A stretch of 64,000 nucleotides of DNA from VBOC01 sp964512655. Lineage in GTDB: Bacteria > Bacteroidota > Ignavibacteria > UBA10030 > SZUA-254. This document shows positions 1 to 8,549 of this stretch, piece after piece; the stretch's first letter is position 1; every line of letters begins with the position of its first letter. Position numbers and translations under genes: made by a program. The notes under the pieces were generated by a model, which was not told where the DNA came from, did no database searches, and worked only from the letters and a program-made list of their open reading frames with translations. The DNA is taken from assembly GCA_964512655.1 (NCBI GenBank), contig CAZEJT010000001.1:186001-250000 (forward strand), given 5' to 3'.

Positions 1-187
1 CGTATTCCCGGGTCGGATAGGTCTCCGACCTGCCGATCACGGCGAGCGAGCCCTCTCCCAGCTCGTCAGAGGCGGCCTTCAGGAGGAGCGTGCTGTCGAC
101 CCCGCCCGAGTACCCGATGACGACGCTCTTCATGCTGCGCAGAATAGAACGCAGGCGGTCGTATTTTGTCTGTACTTCCGGATTCAT
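1..187 (-). CDS. larE: LarE-like ATP-dependent sulfur transferase (5' part only)
   Basis: Read on the minus strand from an ATG at 187, the frame stays open to the window edge and gives 62 residues. It contains the PP-loop ATP-binding motif SGGVDST at about residues 27-33, followed by AVIGRSETYPTREY. That spacing is typical of LarE, which donates cysteine sulfur to build the nickel-pincer cofactor of lactate racemase, and of its NAD/GMP-synthase-like relatives. Only the N-terminal quarter is visible, so the sulfur-donor Cys and the specificity cannot be judged. Other PP-loop ATPases, such as ExsB or NadE relatives, remain possible. Confidence 0.7.
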   Translation of the reverse strand, partial: MNPEVQTKYDRLRSILRSMKSVVIGYSGGVDSTLLLKAASDELGEGSLAVIGRSETYPTREY

Positions 188-206
188 TGAGGGCTGCGGT
201 TAACGA

Positions 207-232
207 CGCGCCGGCTGAAGCCGGCGCCTACC
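207..232 (+). repeat. REP-A palindrome, copy 1
   Basis: CGCCGGCT/AGCCGGCG arms of 8 bp (209-216, 219-226) flank a 2-base GA loop, with the conserved CCTAC tail to the right. It is one of about ten dispersed copies in this window and lies between larE and the 3' end of the TPR gene. Confidence 0.85.
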
Positions 233-265
233 GTTTTCCGGGCAATGGCCCGTGGCCAACCAAAG

Positions 266-290
266 CACGCCGGCTAAAGCCGGCGCCTAC
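266..290 (+). repeat. REP-A palindrome, copy 2
   Basis: This is the perfect consensus CGCCGGCTAAAGCCGGCG at 268-285 plus the CCTAC tail at 286-290. It sits 40 bases from copy 1, as REP elements often do in pairs, and ends 7 bases before the TPR gene's stop codon. Confidence 0.85.
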
Positions 291-296
291 ACGTGC

Positions 297-1715
297 TTAT
301 TCAAGGATCGTGGTGAATTCCTTAATGGAGTGTACGCCGGGGAATTCCTTCTCGAATAATTTCTTTTTCTCCGGATCCATCTTGAATGCGGCCCTCAGCG
401 ACTCGAGGGCGTCGAGCGTCTTCCGGAGGAGGAAGAGCACCTTGGCGCGGCTGTAGAGAGGGTCGGCCCACTTCGGCTGAAGCTCGATGCACCTGTTGAA
501 CGCCATCAGGGCCTTCTTCAGGTAGCCGTACTCGAGGAGCGTCTCGCCGAAGTCGTACCATGCCTCCGAGTTGGAGGGATCGTATCTCACCGCCATCTTG
601 TAGCTGTAGAGCGCCTCGCGCCACTTTCCGAGCGTGTACGCAACGTCGGCCTTCGCGTGCCAGAGCTCCGGATAGTTCTTGCAGAGCGCCAGCGCCTTGT
701 TGTAGTCGTTGTAGGCCTTCTTGTACTGCTCGAGGGAGTCGTAGCAGCTCCCCCGGCCGAAAAACGATTCGTAATGGCGGGGATCGAGCTTCACCGCCTG
801 GGTGAAGCACTTAATCGCCTCCTTGTACAAACCGAGCTCTTCGTACGCGTTGCCGATATTGTGCCAGGCCGGAACGTCCTTCCGGTCGATGCGCAGGGTC
901 TCCTTGTAGCAGTCGACCGCATCGTAGAGCCGTCCGAGGTTCGCGAACGCGTTCCCCTTGTTATACCAGGCGGCTGTGAAATCGTCTTTAACGGCGAGCG
1001 CCATGTCGTAGCTTTCGATCGCCTTCGCGTACTGCATCATCCTGTTGAGCACGATGCCGCGGTTGTACCACGCGCTGTGGTTAAACGGATCCAGGTCGAT
1101 GTGCTTGTCGTAGCAGGCCAGGGCGTCGTCCAGCTTCTCCGTGCAATCGAAGCAGAAGCCCAATTCGTACCAGGCCTCCTTGTGTGCCGGATTCGAGGCG
1201 AGGATGAACCGGAAGAGCTGGATGGCCTCCCCGAAGCGGTCCATCCGTTCGAAAGTGACCGCCTTGCTGAAGAGGGCCTCTTCGTTGGAGGAATCGAGCT
1301 CCAGCGCCTTATCGAAGCACTCGAGGGCCTCCTCGTGGCGTCCCAGGTTGTCGAGGGCGAGCCCGCGGCTGATCAGGAGCTCCGTATCGACCGGATTAAG
1401 ATTGAGAGCCCTCTCGAAGCACTCGAGGGCGTCCTGGTACTTCTGCAGGTTGTTGAGGATAATCCCCTTACGCTGCCAGGTATCCGAGCTGAAGGGCAGG
1501 TATTCCAGGAGGAGATTGATGAAATGAAGGGCCTCCTCGTACTTTTCGTTTTCGAAATAGAAACTGACGATTTCTTCGAGGGCTTCGATGTTGGTGGTGC
1601 CCCCGCCCTCCCTCAAGCGGTCTTTGAACTTGCGGATCTCCTCGTCGAAGTTGTCCTTCTTGCCTCCGGAAGGTTCCGGGTCGTCTTCGGTATTGTCAAA
1701 ATCGAACGTGTCCAT
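297..1715 (-). CDS. tetratricopeptide-repeat protein
   Basis: The 472-residue protein has an acidic N-terminus (about 40 residues) and then roughly a dozen 34-residue TPR units from about residue 45 to the end. The recurrent pattern is A-W-Y-N-x-G...A-I-x-x-Y-x-x-A...P. No signal peptide or membrane segment is seen, so a cytosolic protein-protein scaffold is expected. It is transcribed divergently from yggS by its own promoter (1745-1776). TPR proteins of this kind are common in the Bacteroidota/Chlorobi lineage, and the partner cannot be told from sequence. Confidence 0.85.
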   Translation of the reverse strand: MDTFDFDNTEDDPEPSGGKKDNFDEEIRKFKDRLREGGGTTNIEALEEIVSFYFENEKYEEALHFINLLLEYLPFSSDTWQRKGIILNNLQKYQDALECFERALNLNPVDTELLISRGLALDNLGRHEEALECFDKALELDSSNEEALFSKAVTFERMDRFGEAIQLFRFILASNPAHKEAWYELGFCFDCTEKLDDALACYDKHIDLDPFNHSAWYNRGIVLNRMMQYAKAIESYDMALAVKDDFTAAWYNKGNAFANLGRLYDAVDCYKETLRIDRKDVPAWHNIGNAYEELGLYKEAIKCFTQAVKLDPRHYESFFGRGSCYDSLEQYKKAYNDYNKALALCKNYPELWHAKADVAYTLGKWREALYSYKMAVRYDPSNSEAWYDFGETLLEYGYLKKALMAFNRCIELQPKWADPLYSRAKVLFLLRKTLDALESLRAAFKMDPEKKKLFEKEFPGVHSIKEFTTILE

Positions 1716-1744
1716 GAGCGATCGTTGAAAATTCGACTCCTGAT

Positions 1745-1776
1745 AAAATATAAAGAAAAAATAAATTTGAAGTCAA
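1745..1776 (-). promoter_or_regulatory. promoter of the TPR gene
   Basis: On the minus strand TTG (1776-1774) is followed after 21 bp by TATATTTT (1752-1745). This is the TTG-N19-21-TAnnTTTG pattern repeated throughout the window. The start codon is 29 bases downstream. Confidence 0.65.
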
Positions 1777-1806
1777 GTAATGATTGAAGTCGACGCTCCC
1801 CCATCG

Positions 1807-1837
1807 TTGATTTTGGTCGCGAAATCAAGTATATTTG
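1807..1837 (+). promoter_or_regulatory. promoter of the yggS operon
   Basis: TTG (1807-1809), a 20 bp spacer and TATATTTG (1830-1837) give an exact TAnnTTTG -7 box. Only 7 bases separate it from the GTG start of yggS, so the mRNA is probably leaderless. Confidence 0.7.
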
Positions 1838-1844
1838 AAGCTCC

Positions 1845-2573
1845 GTGGCTGAATCGGTAGCTCAGAACGTTGAAATCGTCCGCCGCCGGATCGGCGCAGC
1901 GTGCAATCGCGCCGGTAGAAAGAGTGATGAGATCACGCTGGTTGCGGTCACGAAGACGGTCTCAAGCGACCTGATCCGAGAGGCGGTGAATTCGGGGGTG
2001 CGCGACTTCGGAGAGAACTACGTTCAGGAACTCCTCCGGAAGCGCGAATCCCTCGCCGACGGAGATATCCGGTGGCACTTCATCGGGCATCTCCAATCGA
2101 ACAAGGTCAGGCAGCTCGCGCGGTGGATCCACCTCGTTCATTCCGTCGATTCGCTGGGCCTTGCCTCGGAAATCTCGAAAAAAGCCGCCGCCGCCGGGCG
2201 GACGGCCGAGATCCTTATTGAAGTGCGATCGACGGGGGAATCGACTAAATTCGGCGTGCAGCCCCAGGATGTGCAGGAACTAGCACGAAGGATCAGCGTC
2301 CTTCCAAACCTGAAGGTCTCAGGACTGATGACAATCGGCCCTTTTCTCCCCGATCCGGAATCGTCGAGGCCGTCGTTCAGGCTCCTGCGGTCGATCCGGG
2401 ACCGGCTGGCCGCGGATGGACTTGCGTTGACGCACCTGTCGATGGGCATGACGAATGACTTTGAAATAGCAGTGGAAGAGGGGGCCACTATCGTCCGCAT
2501 CGGCACGGCGATATTCGGTCCGCGAAGCAAGCCGGCGAATGAACACATTTTCAAGGAGGATCACCGAACATGA
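1845..2573 (+). CDS. yggS: YggS/PROSC-family PLP homeostasis protein
   Basis: The 242-residue protein is a single-domain fold-type III PLP-binding protein. LVAVTKT carries the expected Schiff-base lysine, followed by DFGENYVQE, HFIGHLQSNK near residue 85, and a C-terminal segment with SMGMTNDFEIAVEEGATIVRIGTAIFG, here cited only as landmarks SMGM and VRIGTAIFG. The family buffers PLP and affects amino-acid balance and has no firmly established catalytic reaction. The GTG start at 1845 matches the family's N-terminus. The 3' end overlaps the DivIVA gene by 4 bp (ATGA), indicating translational coupling. Confidence 0.93.
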   Translation: MAESVAQNVEIVRRRIGAACNRAGRKSDEITLVAVTKTVSSDLIREAVNSGVRDFGENYVQELLRKRESLADGDIRWHFIGHLQSNKVRQLARWIHLVHSVDSLGLASEISKKAAAAGRTAEILIEVRSTGESTKFGVQPQDVQELARRISVLPNLKVSGLMTIGPFLPDPESSRPSFRLLRSIRDRLAADGLALTHLSMGMTNDFEIAVEEGATIVRIGTAIFGPRSKPANEHIFKEDHRT

Positions 2574-3118
2574 GGACAACGCCATCCGAGATCCGCAGCC
2601 GCACGTTCCGGAAGTCGGTCCGCGGGTACGACACGAGAGACGTGGAATCGTTCCTCGAGCTCATCGCCGCGGAATGGGAAACGCTCGGGGCGGAGCGGGC
2701 GTCTCTCGAGCAGCGCACGCTCGAGCTGGAGAGCCAGATCAGGGAATTCCGCGCGATGGAAAAAGGGTTCCAGCAAACCATCCTGCAGGCCCAGGAAGCC
2801 GGAGGGAAAGCCGTCGAATCGGCAAAGCGGGAAGGGCACCTGATCATCCGCGAAGCAGAGCAGAAAGCGGCGCAGCTCCTCGAGAAATCGCGCAACGATC
2901 TGATGCTTCTGAAGGAGCAGGTGACGATCCTCGCCGCGCGGCGGGATTCGATCGCCTCGCGCCTCAAAGCGATGCTCGGCTCGGAGATTGAGATGATCAA
3001 ATCGCTCGAAGCGGCGGACGGGGAAGCGAAGATTCCGGAGGAAAGCCGGAACGTCGTGAGCGACGGGGACTCGGAGAGAAAAGAGATCGAAGACATCATC
3101 AAGAGCCTCGAACAGTGA
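2570..3118 (+). CDS. DivIVA-domain protein
   Basis: The 182-residue protein starts with the DivIVA membrane-targeting signature (RSRTFRKSVRGYDTRDVESFL, quoted here as FRKSVRGYD and VESFL). A long coiled coil rich in E, Q, K and R follows from about residue 35 to 140, and then an acidic tail. DivIVA proteins sense negatively curved membrane and recruit division or polar-growth proteins. A copy beside yggS is a common arrangement (yggS-sepF-yggT-divIVA in Gram-positives), although sepF and yggT are missing here. It is co-translated with yggS and lies 15 bp before the nucleoside phosphorylase gene. Confidence 0.88.
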   Translation: MRTTPSEIRSRTFRKSVRGYDTRDVESFLELIAAEWETLGAERASLEQRTLELESQIREFRAMEKGFQQTILQAQEAGGKAVESAKREGHLIIREAEQKAAQLLEKSRNDLMLLKEQVTILAARRDSIASRLKAMLGSEIEMIKSLEAADGEAKIPEESRNVVSDGDSERKEIEDIIKSLEQ

Positions 3119-3133
3119 GCGTGTAGGATTGAC

Positions 3134-3961
3134 GTGCAGCTGAGAGAACAACTGGACGAGGCGCTCTCGTTCATCCGCAAGCACACGAGGATGCGCCCGG
3201 AGATCGGCATCATTCTCGGAACGGGGCTGGGCGGTCTTGTGAAGGAAATCCGCAAGGAGATCGTGCTCGACTACGATGAGATCCCTCACTTTCCCGTCTC
3301 GACGGTCGAATCGCATCACGGGAAACTCATCTTCGGCACGCTTGCGGGGAAGAAGATCGTGGCAATGCAGGGACGCTTCCATGCCTACGAGGGCTATACG
3401 CTGCAGCAGGTGACGTTTCCGGTGCGGCTGATGTCGAAAAAGATCGGCCTCGGGGTCAGGACTCTTCTGATCTCCAACGCCGCCGGAGGGATGAACCCCG
3501 AGTACCGGCGCGGAGACCTGATGGTGATCACCGACCACATCAACCTGCAGGGGGACAATCCGCTGATCGGGCCCAACGACAACGACATGGGCCCCAGGTT
3601 CCCCGACATGTCCGAGCCGTACAGCCGCGATCTGATCGCGCTCGCGAACGCCGTGGCGGCGGACCAGGGCATCCCTCTTCAGCACGGGGTCTTCGTGGCG
3701 GTGCAGGGACCGAACCTTGAGACCCGCGCCGAGTACCGCTTCCTGAGGGGGATCGGCGGCGATGCGGTGGGAATGTCCACGGTACCCGAAGACATCGTGG
3801 CGGTGCACATGGGAATGCGCGTCCTCGGCTTCTCGATCATTACCGACGAATGTTTTCCGGACACCCTGAAACCGGTGACGCTTGAGGAAGTAATAGCTGC
3901 CGCCAACAAGGCCGAACCCAAGCTGACAAGGATCTTCAAAGAAGTCGTGAAAAGACTCTGA
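3134..3961 (+). CDS. punA: purine nucleoside phosphorylase (type I, trimeric)
   Basis: The 275-residue protein starts at GTG 3134. PNP-I landmarks are visible: IGIILGTGLGGL near residue 25, VESHHGKL (phosphate/active-site His), MQGRFHAYEGY, and later LETRAEYR and VGMSTVPE with the purine-binding Glu and Met. The final specificity loop contains ITDECFPD rather than the usual VTN. The enzyme splits inosine or guanosine with phosphate to free base and ribose-1-phosphate. It lies in the yggS-ileS operon, 11 bp before ileS. Confidence 0.93.
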   Translation: MQLREQLDEALSFIRKHTRMRPEIGIILGTGLGGLVKEIRKEIVLDYDEIPHFPVSTVESHHGKLIFGTLAGKKIVAMQGRFHAYEGYTLQQVTFPVRLMSKKIGLGVRTLLISNAAGGMNPEYRRGDLMVITDHINLQGDNPLIGPNDNDMGPRFPDMSEPYSRDLIALANAVAADQGIPLQHGVFVAVQGPNLETRAEYRFLRGIGGDAVGMSTVPEDIVAVHMGMRVLGFSIITDECFPDTLKPVTLEEVIAAANKAEPKLTRIFKEVVKRL

Positions 3962-3972
3962 CCGCGCAGCCA

Positions 3973-6900
3973 GTGTTCAAAGAACTCACAGATAAGATCC
4001 GCTATCCGGAGCTCGAGCGTGCGATTCTCGCCTTCTGGAAGGNNNNNNNNNNNNNNNNNNNNNNNNNNNNNNNNNNNNNNNNNNNNNNNNNNNNNNNNNN
4101 NNNNNNNNNNNNNNNNNNNNNNNNNNNNNNNNNNNNNNNNNNACAGATAAGATCCGCTATCCGGAGCTCGAGCGTGCGATTCTCGCCTTCTGGAAGGAGC
4201 ACGCGATCTTCGAGAAGAGCGTCTCATCGCGCGAGGGAAAGACCGGCTTCACCTTCTATGAAGGCCCCCCTACCTCGAACGGCCGTCCGGGCATCCACCA
4301 CGTCATGAGCAGGACGCTCAAAGACCTCATCTGCCGCTACAAGACGATGTGCGGGTACCAGGTCCACAGGAAGGCCGGGTGGGACACCCATGGCCTTCCG
4401 GTAGAGATCGAGGTGGAGAAGGCGCTGGGTTTCAAGCACAAGGACGACATCGTCCGGTACGGCGTGGCGAAGTTCAACGAGGAGTGCCGGAAGTCGGTCT
4501 GGAAGTACAAGACGGAGTGGGAGGAGCTCACCCGGAGGATGGGGTACTGGGTCGACATGGAGCATCCGTACATAACGTTCACCAACGAGTACATCGAATC
4601 GGTCTGGTGGTCCCTGCGCCGCTACTTCGACGCCGACCTGATCTACAAGGGCTACAAGATCCAGCCCTACTGTCCCCGCTGCGAGACGCCGCTCTCGTCG
4701 CACGAGGTGTCGCTCGGGTACGACGAGGTGAAGGATCCGAGCGTCTACGTGTTGATGAAGGTGAAGGGGGAGGAGGACCTCTATTTCCTGGTATGGACCA
4801 CGACCCCGTGGACTCTCATTTCGAACGTAGCACTCGCCGTCAATCCCGGAATCGACTACGTCGTAGCGCGCAACGCGGGAAAACGACTGATCCTGGCGGA
4901 GGCGCGGCTGGGGGTCCTCGAGGGAGAATATACGGTGCTCACGCGCATGAAGGGATCGGCCCTTGCGGGGAAGGAATATGAACGGCTCTTTTCATACCAC
5001 CCTGTCAAGGAGAAGGCGTTCTACGCGGTCGAAGCAGAATTCGTTACAACCGGGGACGGGTCGGGGATCGTCCACTTGGCGCCGGCATACGGCGAGGACG
5101 ATTACCAGACCTCGAAGCGGTACGGCCTCCCGACAATCCACCCGGTGAATCCTAGCGGCGATTTCGGGCCGGAGGTCAAAGAGTTCGCGGGCATGTTCGT
5201 AAAGGACGCCGATCCGCTGATCATCCAGAACCTGAAAAGCCGCGGGCTCCTGTACAGGAAGGAAACTATCACCCACAGCTATCCCCACTGCTGGCGGTGC
5301 GACACGCCGTTGCTTTACTACGCGCGCGATTCGTGGTACATCGCGACGACGAAGTACGCCGCGCGCATGGTGGAGCTGAACAAAGGCATCGCATGGCATC
5401 CCCCGGAAGTGGGACAGGGGAGGTTCGGGAACTGGCTCGAGGAGAACAAGGACTGGTCGCTCTCCCGGGACCGCTTCTGGGGAACGCCTCTTCCCATCTG
5501 GATCTGCGAGAAGTGCTCCTCCAGGAAGTGCATCGGAAGCATCGCAGAGCTGAAGGAAGGGACGGGGGTCCGGGAACCGCTCGATCTGCACAAGCCGTTC
5601 GTCGACGAGATCACGTTTCCCTGCTCGTGCGGGGGAACGATGAAGCGCACGCCGGAGCTGATCGACGTCTGGTTCGATTCCGGCGCGATGCAGTTCGCCC
5701 AGTGGCACTATCCGTTCGAGAACGAGGAGAAGTTCCGGAAGCGCCATCCGGCCGATTACATCTGCGAGGGGATCGATCAGACCCGGGGCTGGTTTTACTC
5801 TCTTCACTCGATCAGCACGTTCCTCTTCGGCGCTCCTGCGTCGCGGAACATCCTCGTCAACGACCTTCTGCTCGACAAGGAAGGGCAAAAGATGTCGAAG
5901 ACCAGGGGGAACACCGTCGATCCGTTCGCGATCCTGGACAGATACGGGGCCGACACGGCACGCTGGTATCTCGTGGCCACGAGCCCGCCCTGGAGGCCGA
6001 CGCTCTTCGACGAAGAGGGCATGGGCGAGGTCCAGCGGAAATTCTTCGGCACGCTGTTGAACACGTACGCCTTCTTTTCGCTCTATGCGAACATCGATGC
6101 GTTCGGCCCGTCATACCCGGCGGTGGAGCTGAATGCGCGTCCTGAGATCGACCGCTGGATTCTTTCGGCGCTGAATTCGCTCATACGGAGCTACCGGTCG
6201 GATATGGACGCCTATGAGATCACCCGGGCTGCCCGGTCTGTGACCGACTTCACAATCGATCAGCTCTCAAATTGGTATGTTCGGAGGAACCGCCGGCGGT
6301 TCTGGAAGAGCGAGATGGGCCCCGATAAGATCGCGGCCTACCAGACGCTCGCCGAATGCCTCACGGTCGTCGCGAAACTGACGGCGCCCGTGGCGCCCTT
6401 CATCGCCGAAGAGCTCTACCGGAATCTCAACTCGGTGCTGAAGAAGGAGGACGCCCAGTCGGTGCACCTCTCCCTGATTCCCGAGGCCGACGAGAGCGCG
6501 ATCGACACGGCGCTCGAGGCGAGGTTCGACAAGGCCCAGAGGATCGTCTCGCTCGTGCGCGCGATCCGGAACAAGTCGAACCTGAAGGTCCGCCAGCCGC
6601 TGAAGCGGGTGATTCTTCCCGTCGCGAGCGACGCGGACCGCGAAGCGGTGTCGCGGGTTGAGGACATGATCCTCGAGGAAGTGAACGTGAAGGCGATCGA
6701 GTATGTGAGGGACGATTCGGAGATCGTCCACAAATCGGCGAAGCCGAACTTCAAGACCCTCGGCCCGAAGTACGGCAAGGCCGTCCAGGCGGTGGCCGGA
6801 GCGATCCGGAAGCTCTCGCCGGGCGAGATCAGGGAAATGGAAACGCGCGGGTCGCTGACGATCCCCCTCAACGGCAGCGACGCCGTGATCACGAAAGAGG

Positions 6901-7283
6901 ACGTCGAAATACTCCACGAGGACATCAAGGGATGGGTCGTGGAATCGGACGACCGTCTCACGGTTGCGCTCGACACCGAGCTCACCGACGAGCTGATTGA
7001 CGAGGGTATCGCGCGCGAGTTCGTCAACCGCGTCCAGAACATGCGCAAGGACGCGGGGTTCGAGGTCACCGACAGGATCAGGATCTATTATAGAGGCGGC
7101 GACCGGCTGAAGAAGGCGTTCGCATCTCTCGGCTCGTACATCAGGAGCGAGACGCTTGCCGCCGAGATGATAGAAGATGGGCCGTCGCACGCAACGACCG
7201 AAGTCGACATCAACGGCATCCCCTGCACAATCGGCATAGAGCGCGTGGGAGGAACCGTACGGAAGCAAACGTTTGTTCAATGA
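3973..7283 (+). CDS. ileS: isoleucyl-tRNA synthetase, type 2 (interrupted by N gap)
   Basis: The GTG at 3973 begins MFKELTDKIRYPELE. The frame runs into 100 Ns, but the 55 bases before the gap are repeated exactly after it in the same frame. Merging them gives one 1051-residue protein, the normal length for eukaryote-like IleRS2. Landmarks are PPTSNGRPGIHH (HIGH region, 4290-4301), GWDTHGLPVE, the CP1 editing domain with TTPWT and DDYQTSKRYG, GWFYSLH, and QKMSKTRGN (KMSKS loop), then the anticodon-binding domain. The HIGH motif reads GIHH, with its first and third residues swapped relative to HXGH. It charges tRNA-Ile in the cytosol. The dksA-like gene follows after 17 bp. Confidence 0.95.
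3988..4042 (+). repeat. 55-bp sequence duplicated across the scaffold gap (left copy)
   Basis: These 55 bases are identical to 4143-4197. An identical flank on both sides of an N run, continuing in frame on the far side, is what unmerged overlapping contigs look like. It is not a biological repeat. Confidence 0.93.
4043..4142. other. assembly gap, 100 Ns
   Basis: Exactly 100 undetermined bases lie inside ileS. The fixed length indicates a scaffolder placeholder. The flanking duplication suggests that no sequence is missing and that deleting 155 bases (gap plus one copy) restores the gene. Confidence 0.97.
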
Positions 7284-7300
7284 AGGAAGGATAACCTGGC

Positions 7301-7846
7301 ATGGCAAAATCACGAAAATCAACCTCTGCTGCGGAGAAGACGCTCGACATCCTGAGGGCCAAGAGCAAGGCGCGGAAACAGGCTGCGCGCGCCGTCAAGC
7401 CCCCGGCGGCCGTTAAACCGCCGATGAGGCCGAAAATGGCGAAGCCCGAAGCTCCGAAAGCGCCGATCCGCAAAGGGAGCTACAGCAAGCAGGAGCTTGA
7501 GTACTTCAGGAAGATCATCCTCGAGAAAAAGAAGGAAATCCTGGAGGAGCTTGAGACCCTGCGCGATACGATGATGGATTCCACGACGGGGGAGTACGCG
7601 AGCGAAAGCTCCACGTATTCGACGCACATGGAGCAGGGGACCGACGCGATGGAGCGTGAAAAGACGTTCCTCTTCGCCTCCCGGGAAGGGAAATTCCTCA
7701 ACCATCTCGAGGATGCGCTCTCGCGCATCGACAAGGGCGAATACGGCAGATGCTCGGTCTGCGGGAAGCTGATCGAAAAGGAACGGCTCGAGGCCGTCCC
7801 TCACGCCCAGCAATGCCTGCAGTGCAAACTGAGACTGGCGAAGTAA
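7301..7846 (+). CDS. DksA/TraR-type zinc-finger protein
   Basis: The 181-residue protein has a Lys/Ala/Pro-rich N-terminal extension of about 60 residues, then a helical region (LEYFRKIILEKKKEILEEL), then the zinc finger CSVC...CLQC with C-X2-C-X17-C-X2-C spacing and GEYGRCSVCG just before it. Such proteins bind the RNA polymerase secondary channel (DksA) or are dksA-like regulators. The conserved DxxDxA coiled-coil tip of DksA is not obvious here, so polymerase binding is uncertain. The basic extension is unusual. The gene lies between ileS and lspA, the same order seen in other bacteria of this group as I remember it. Confidence 0.85.
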   Translation: MAKSRKSTSAAEKTLDILRAKSKARKQAARAVKPPAAVKPPMRPKMAKPEAPKAPIRKGSYSKQELEYFRKIILEKKKEILEELETLRDTMMDSTTGEYASESSTYSTHMEQGTDAMEREKTFLFASREGKFLNHLEDALSRIDKGEYGRCSVCGKLIEKERLEAVPHAQQCLQCKLRLAK

Positions 7847-7857
7847 CCCGCCGCACG

Positions 7858-8544
7858 TTGGACCCCTTGCAAAAACCCGGCGAAATACCGTCCCTGCGAA
7901 TTCTGAACGTCAGCCTGTTCATCGTCGTCGCCGATCAGATCACGAAGCTGATGGTGAAGGGGATTTCCATACCCGCGCTTGGGATCCATTTCAACGGGCT
8001 CCCTCTCGGGTCGAGCCGCCAGATCATCGGGGAGTTCCTGCGGCTTACCTACATTGAGAACCCCGGGATGGCGTTCGGCATCGACATCGGCGGGAAGCTC
8101 TTCTTTTCGATCTTCTCGATAGCGGCGAGCGCGGGAATCCTCTATTATCTCTACCGCGCGCGGAACGAAAGCATCTTTTTCCGCGTGGCGCTTGCGATGA
8201 TCCTCGGAGGGGCGATCGGGAACCTGATCGACAGGGTCTTCTACGACGTGCTCTTCAACGACGGGCAGCTTTTCCACGGGAAAGTGGTCGATTTCATCGA
8301 CGCCGATTTCTTCAACGTCAACATTCTGGGCCTCCGCCTTACCCGGTGGCCCGTATTCAACGTGGCGGACGCCTCGGTGACGTCGGGAGTGATCCTGATG
8401 CTCTTCTCGCACCGGAAGTCGCGCCGTCCCGAGCCGGCGCCCCTTGCAGTCGAAGGCGGCGCCCCGTCGGATGTGCTCGCAGCACGCGTCCCTTCGCCCG
8501 ATCCCACCCAATCCTCGGGCGGCGGACAGTCCCCCCAGCCCTGA
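7858..8544 (+). CDS. lspA: lipoprotein signal peptidase
   Basis: About 228 residues result if translation begins at TTG 7858, 12 bp after the dksA stop. The start is uncertain because there is no clear ribosome-binding site. Four hydrophobic segments are present. The two catalytic Asp motifs are seen in GNLIDRV (about residue 125) and FNVADAS (about residue 170). LspA cleaves diacylated prolipoproteins in the inner membrane. The last 45 residues form a Pro/Ser/Gly-rich tail beyond the usual C-terminus. The rluD gene follows after 5 bp, the classical lspA-rluD pairing. Confidence 0.92.
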   Translation: MDPLQKPGEIPSLRILNVSLFIVVADQITKLMVKGISIPALGIHFNGLPLGSSRQIIGEFLRLTYIENPGMAFGIDIGGKLFFSIFSIAASAGILYYLYRARNESIFFRVALAMILGGAIGNLIDRVFYDVLFNDGQLFHGKVVDFIDADFFNVNILGLRLTRWPVFNVADASVTSGVILMLFSHRKSRRPEPAPLAVEGGAPSDVLAARVPSPDPTQSSGGGQSPQP

Positions 8545-8549
8545 GAGGC

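Noticed and set aside
206..290. CRISPR array
   Set aside because: The repeats are short palindromes with irregular spacing and no cas genes are present.
657..1787. Open frame of 376 codons on the plus strand inside the TPR gene
   Set aside because: It is antisense to a clear TPR protein, contains no recognisable motif, and arises from GC-rich third codon positions; similar shadows occur in 2561-3808, 26479-27891 and 61252-62856.
1847..1866. Stretch resembling the D-arm of a tRNA (GGCTGAATCGGTAGCTCAG)
   Set aside because: It encodes the first residues of YggS, and no anticodon or T-arm with matching acceptor stem follows.
4305..7283. Separate shorter IleRS starting at ATG 4305
   Set aside because: The frame is open upstream through the N gap and the HIGH region lies before this ATG, so the start would delete the catalytic motif.
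8346..8549. N-terminal extension of RluD
   Set aside because: It overlaps lspA completely and lacks homology; ATG 8550 follows a purine-rich ribosome site.
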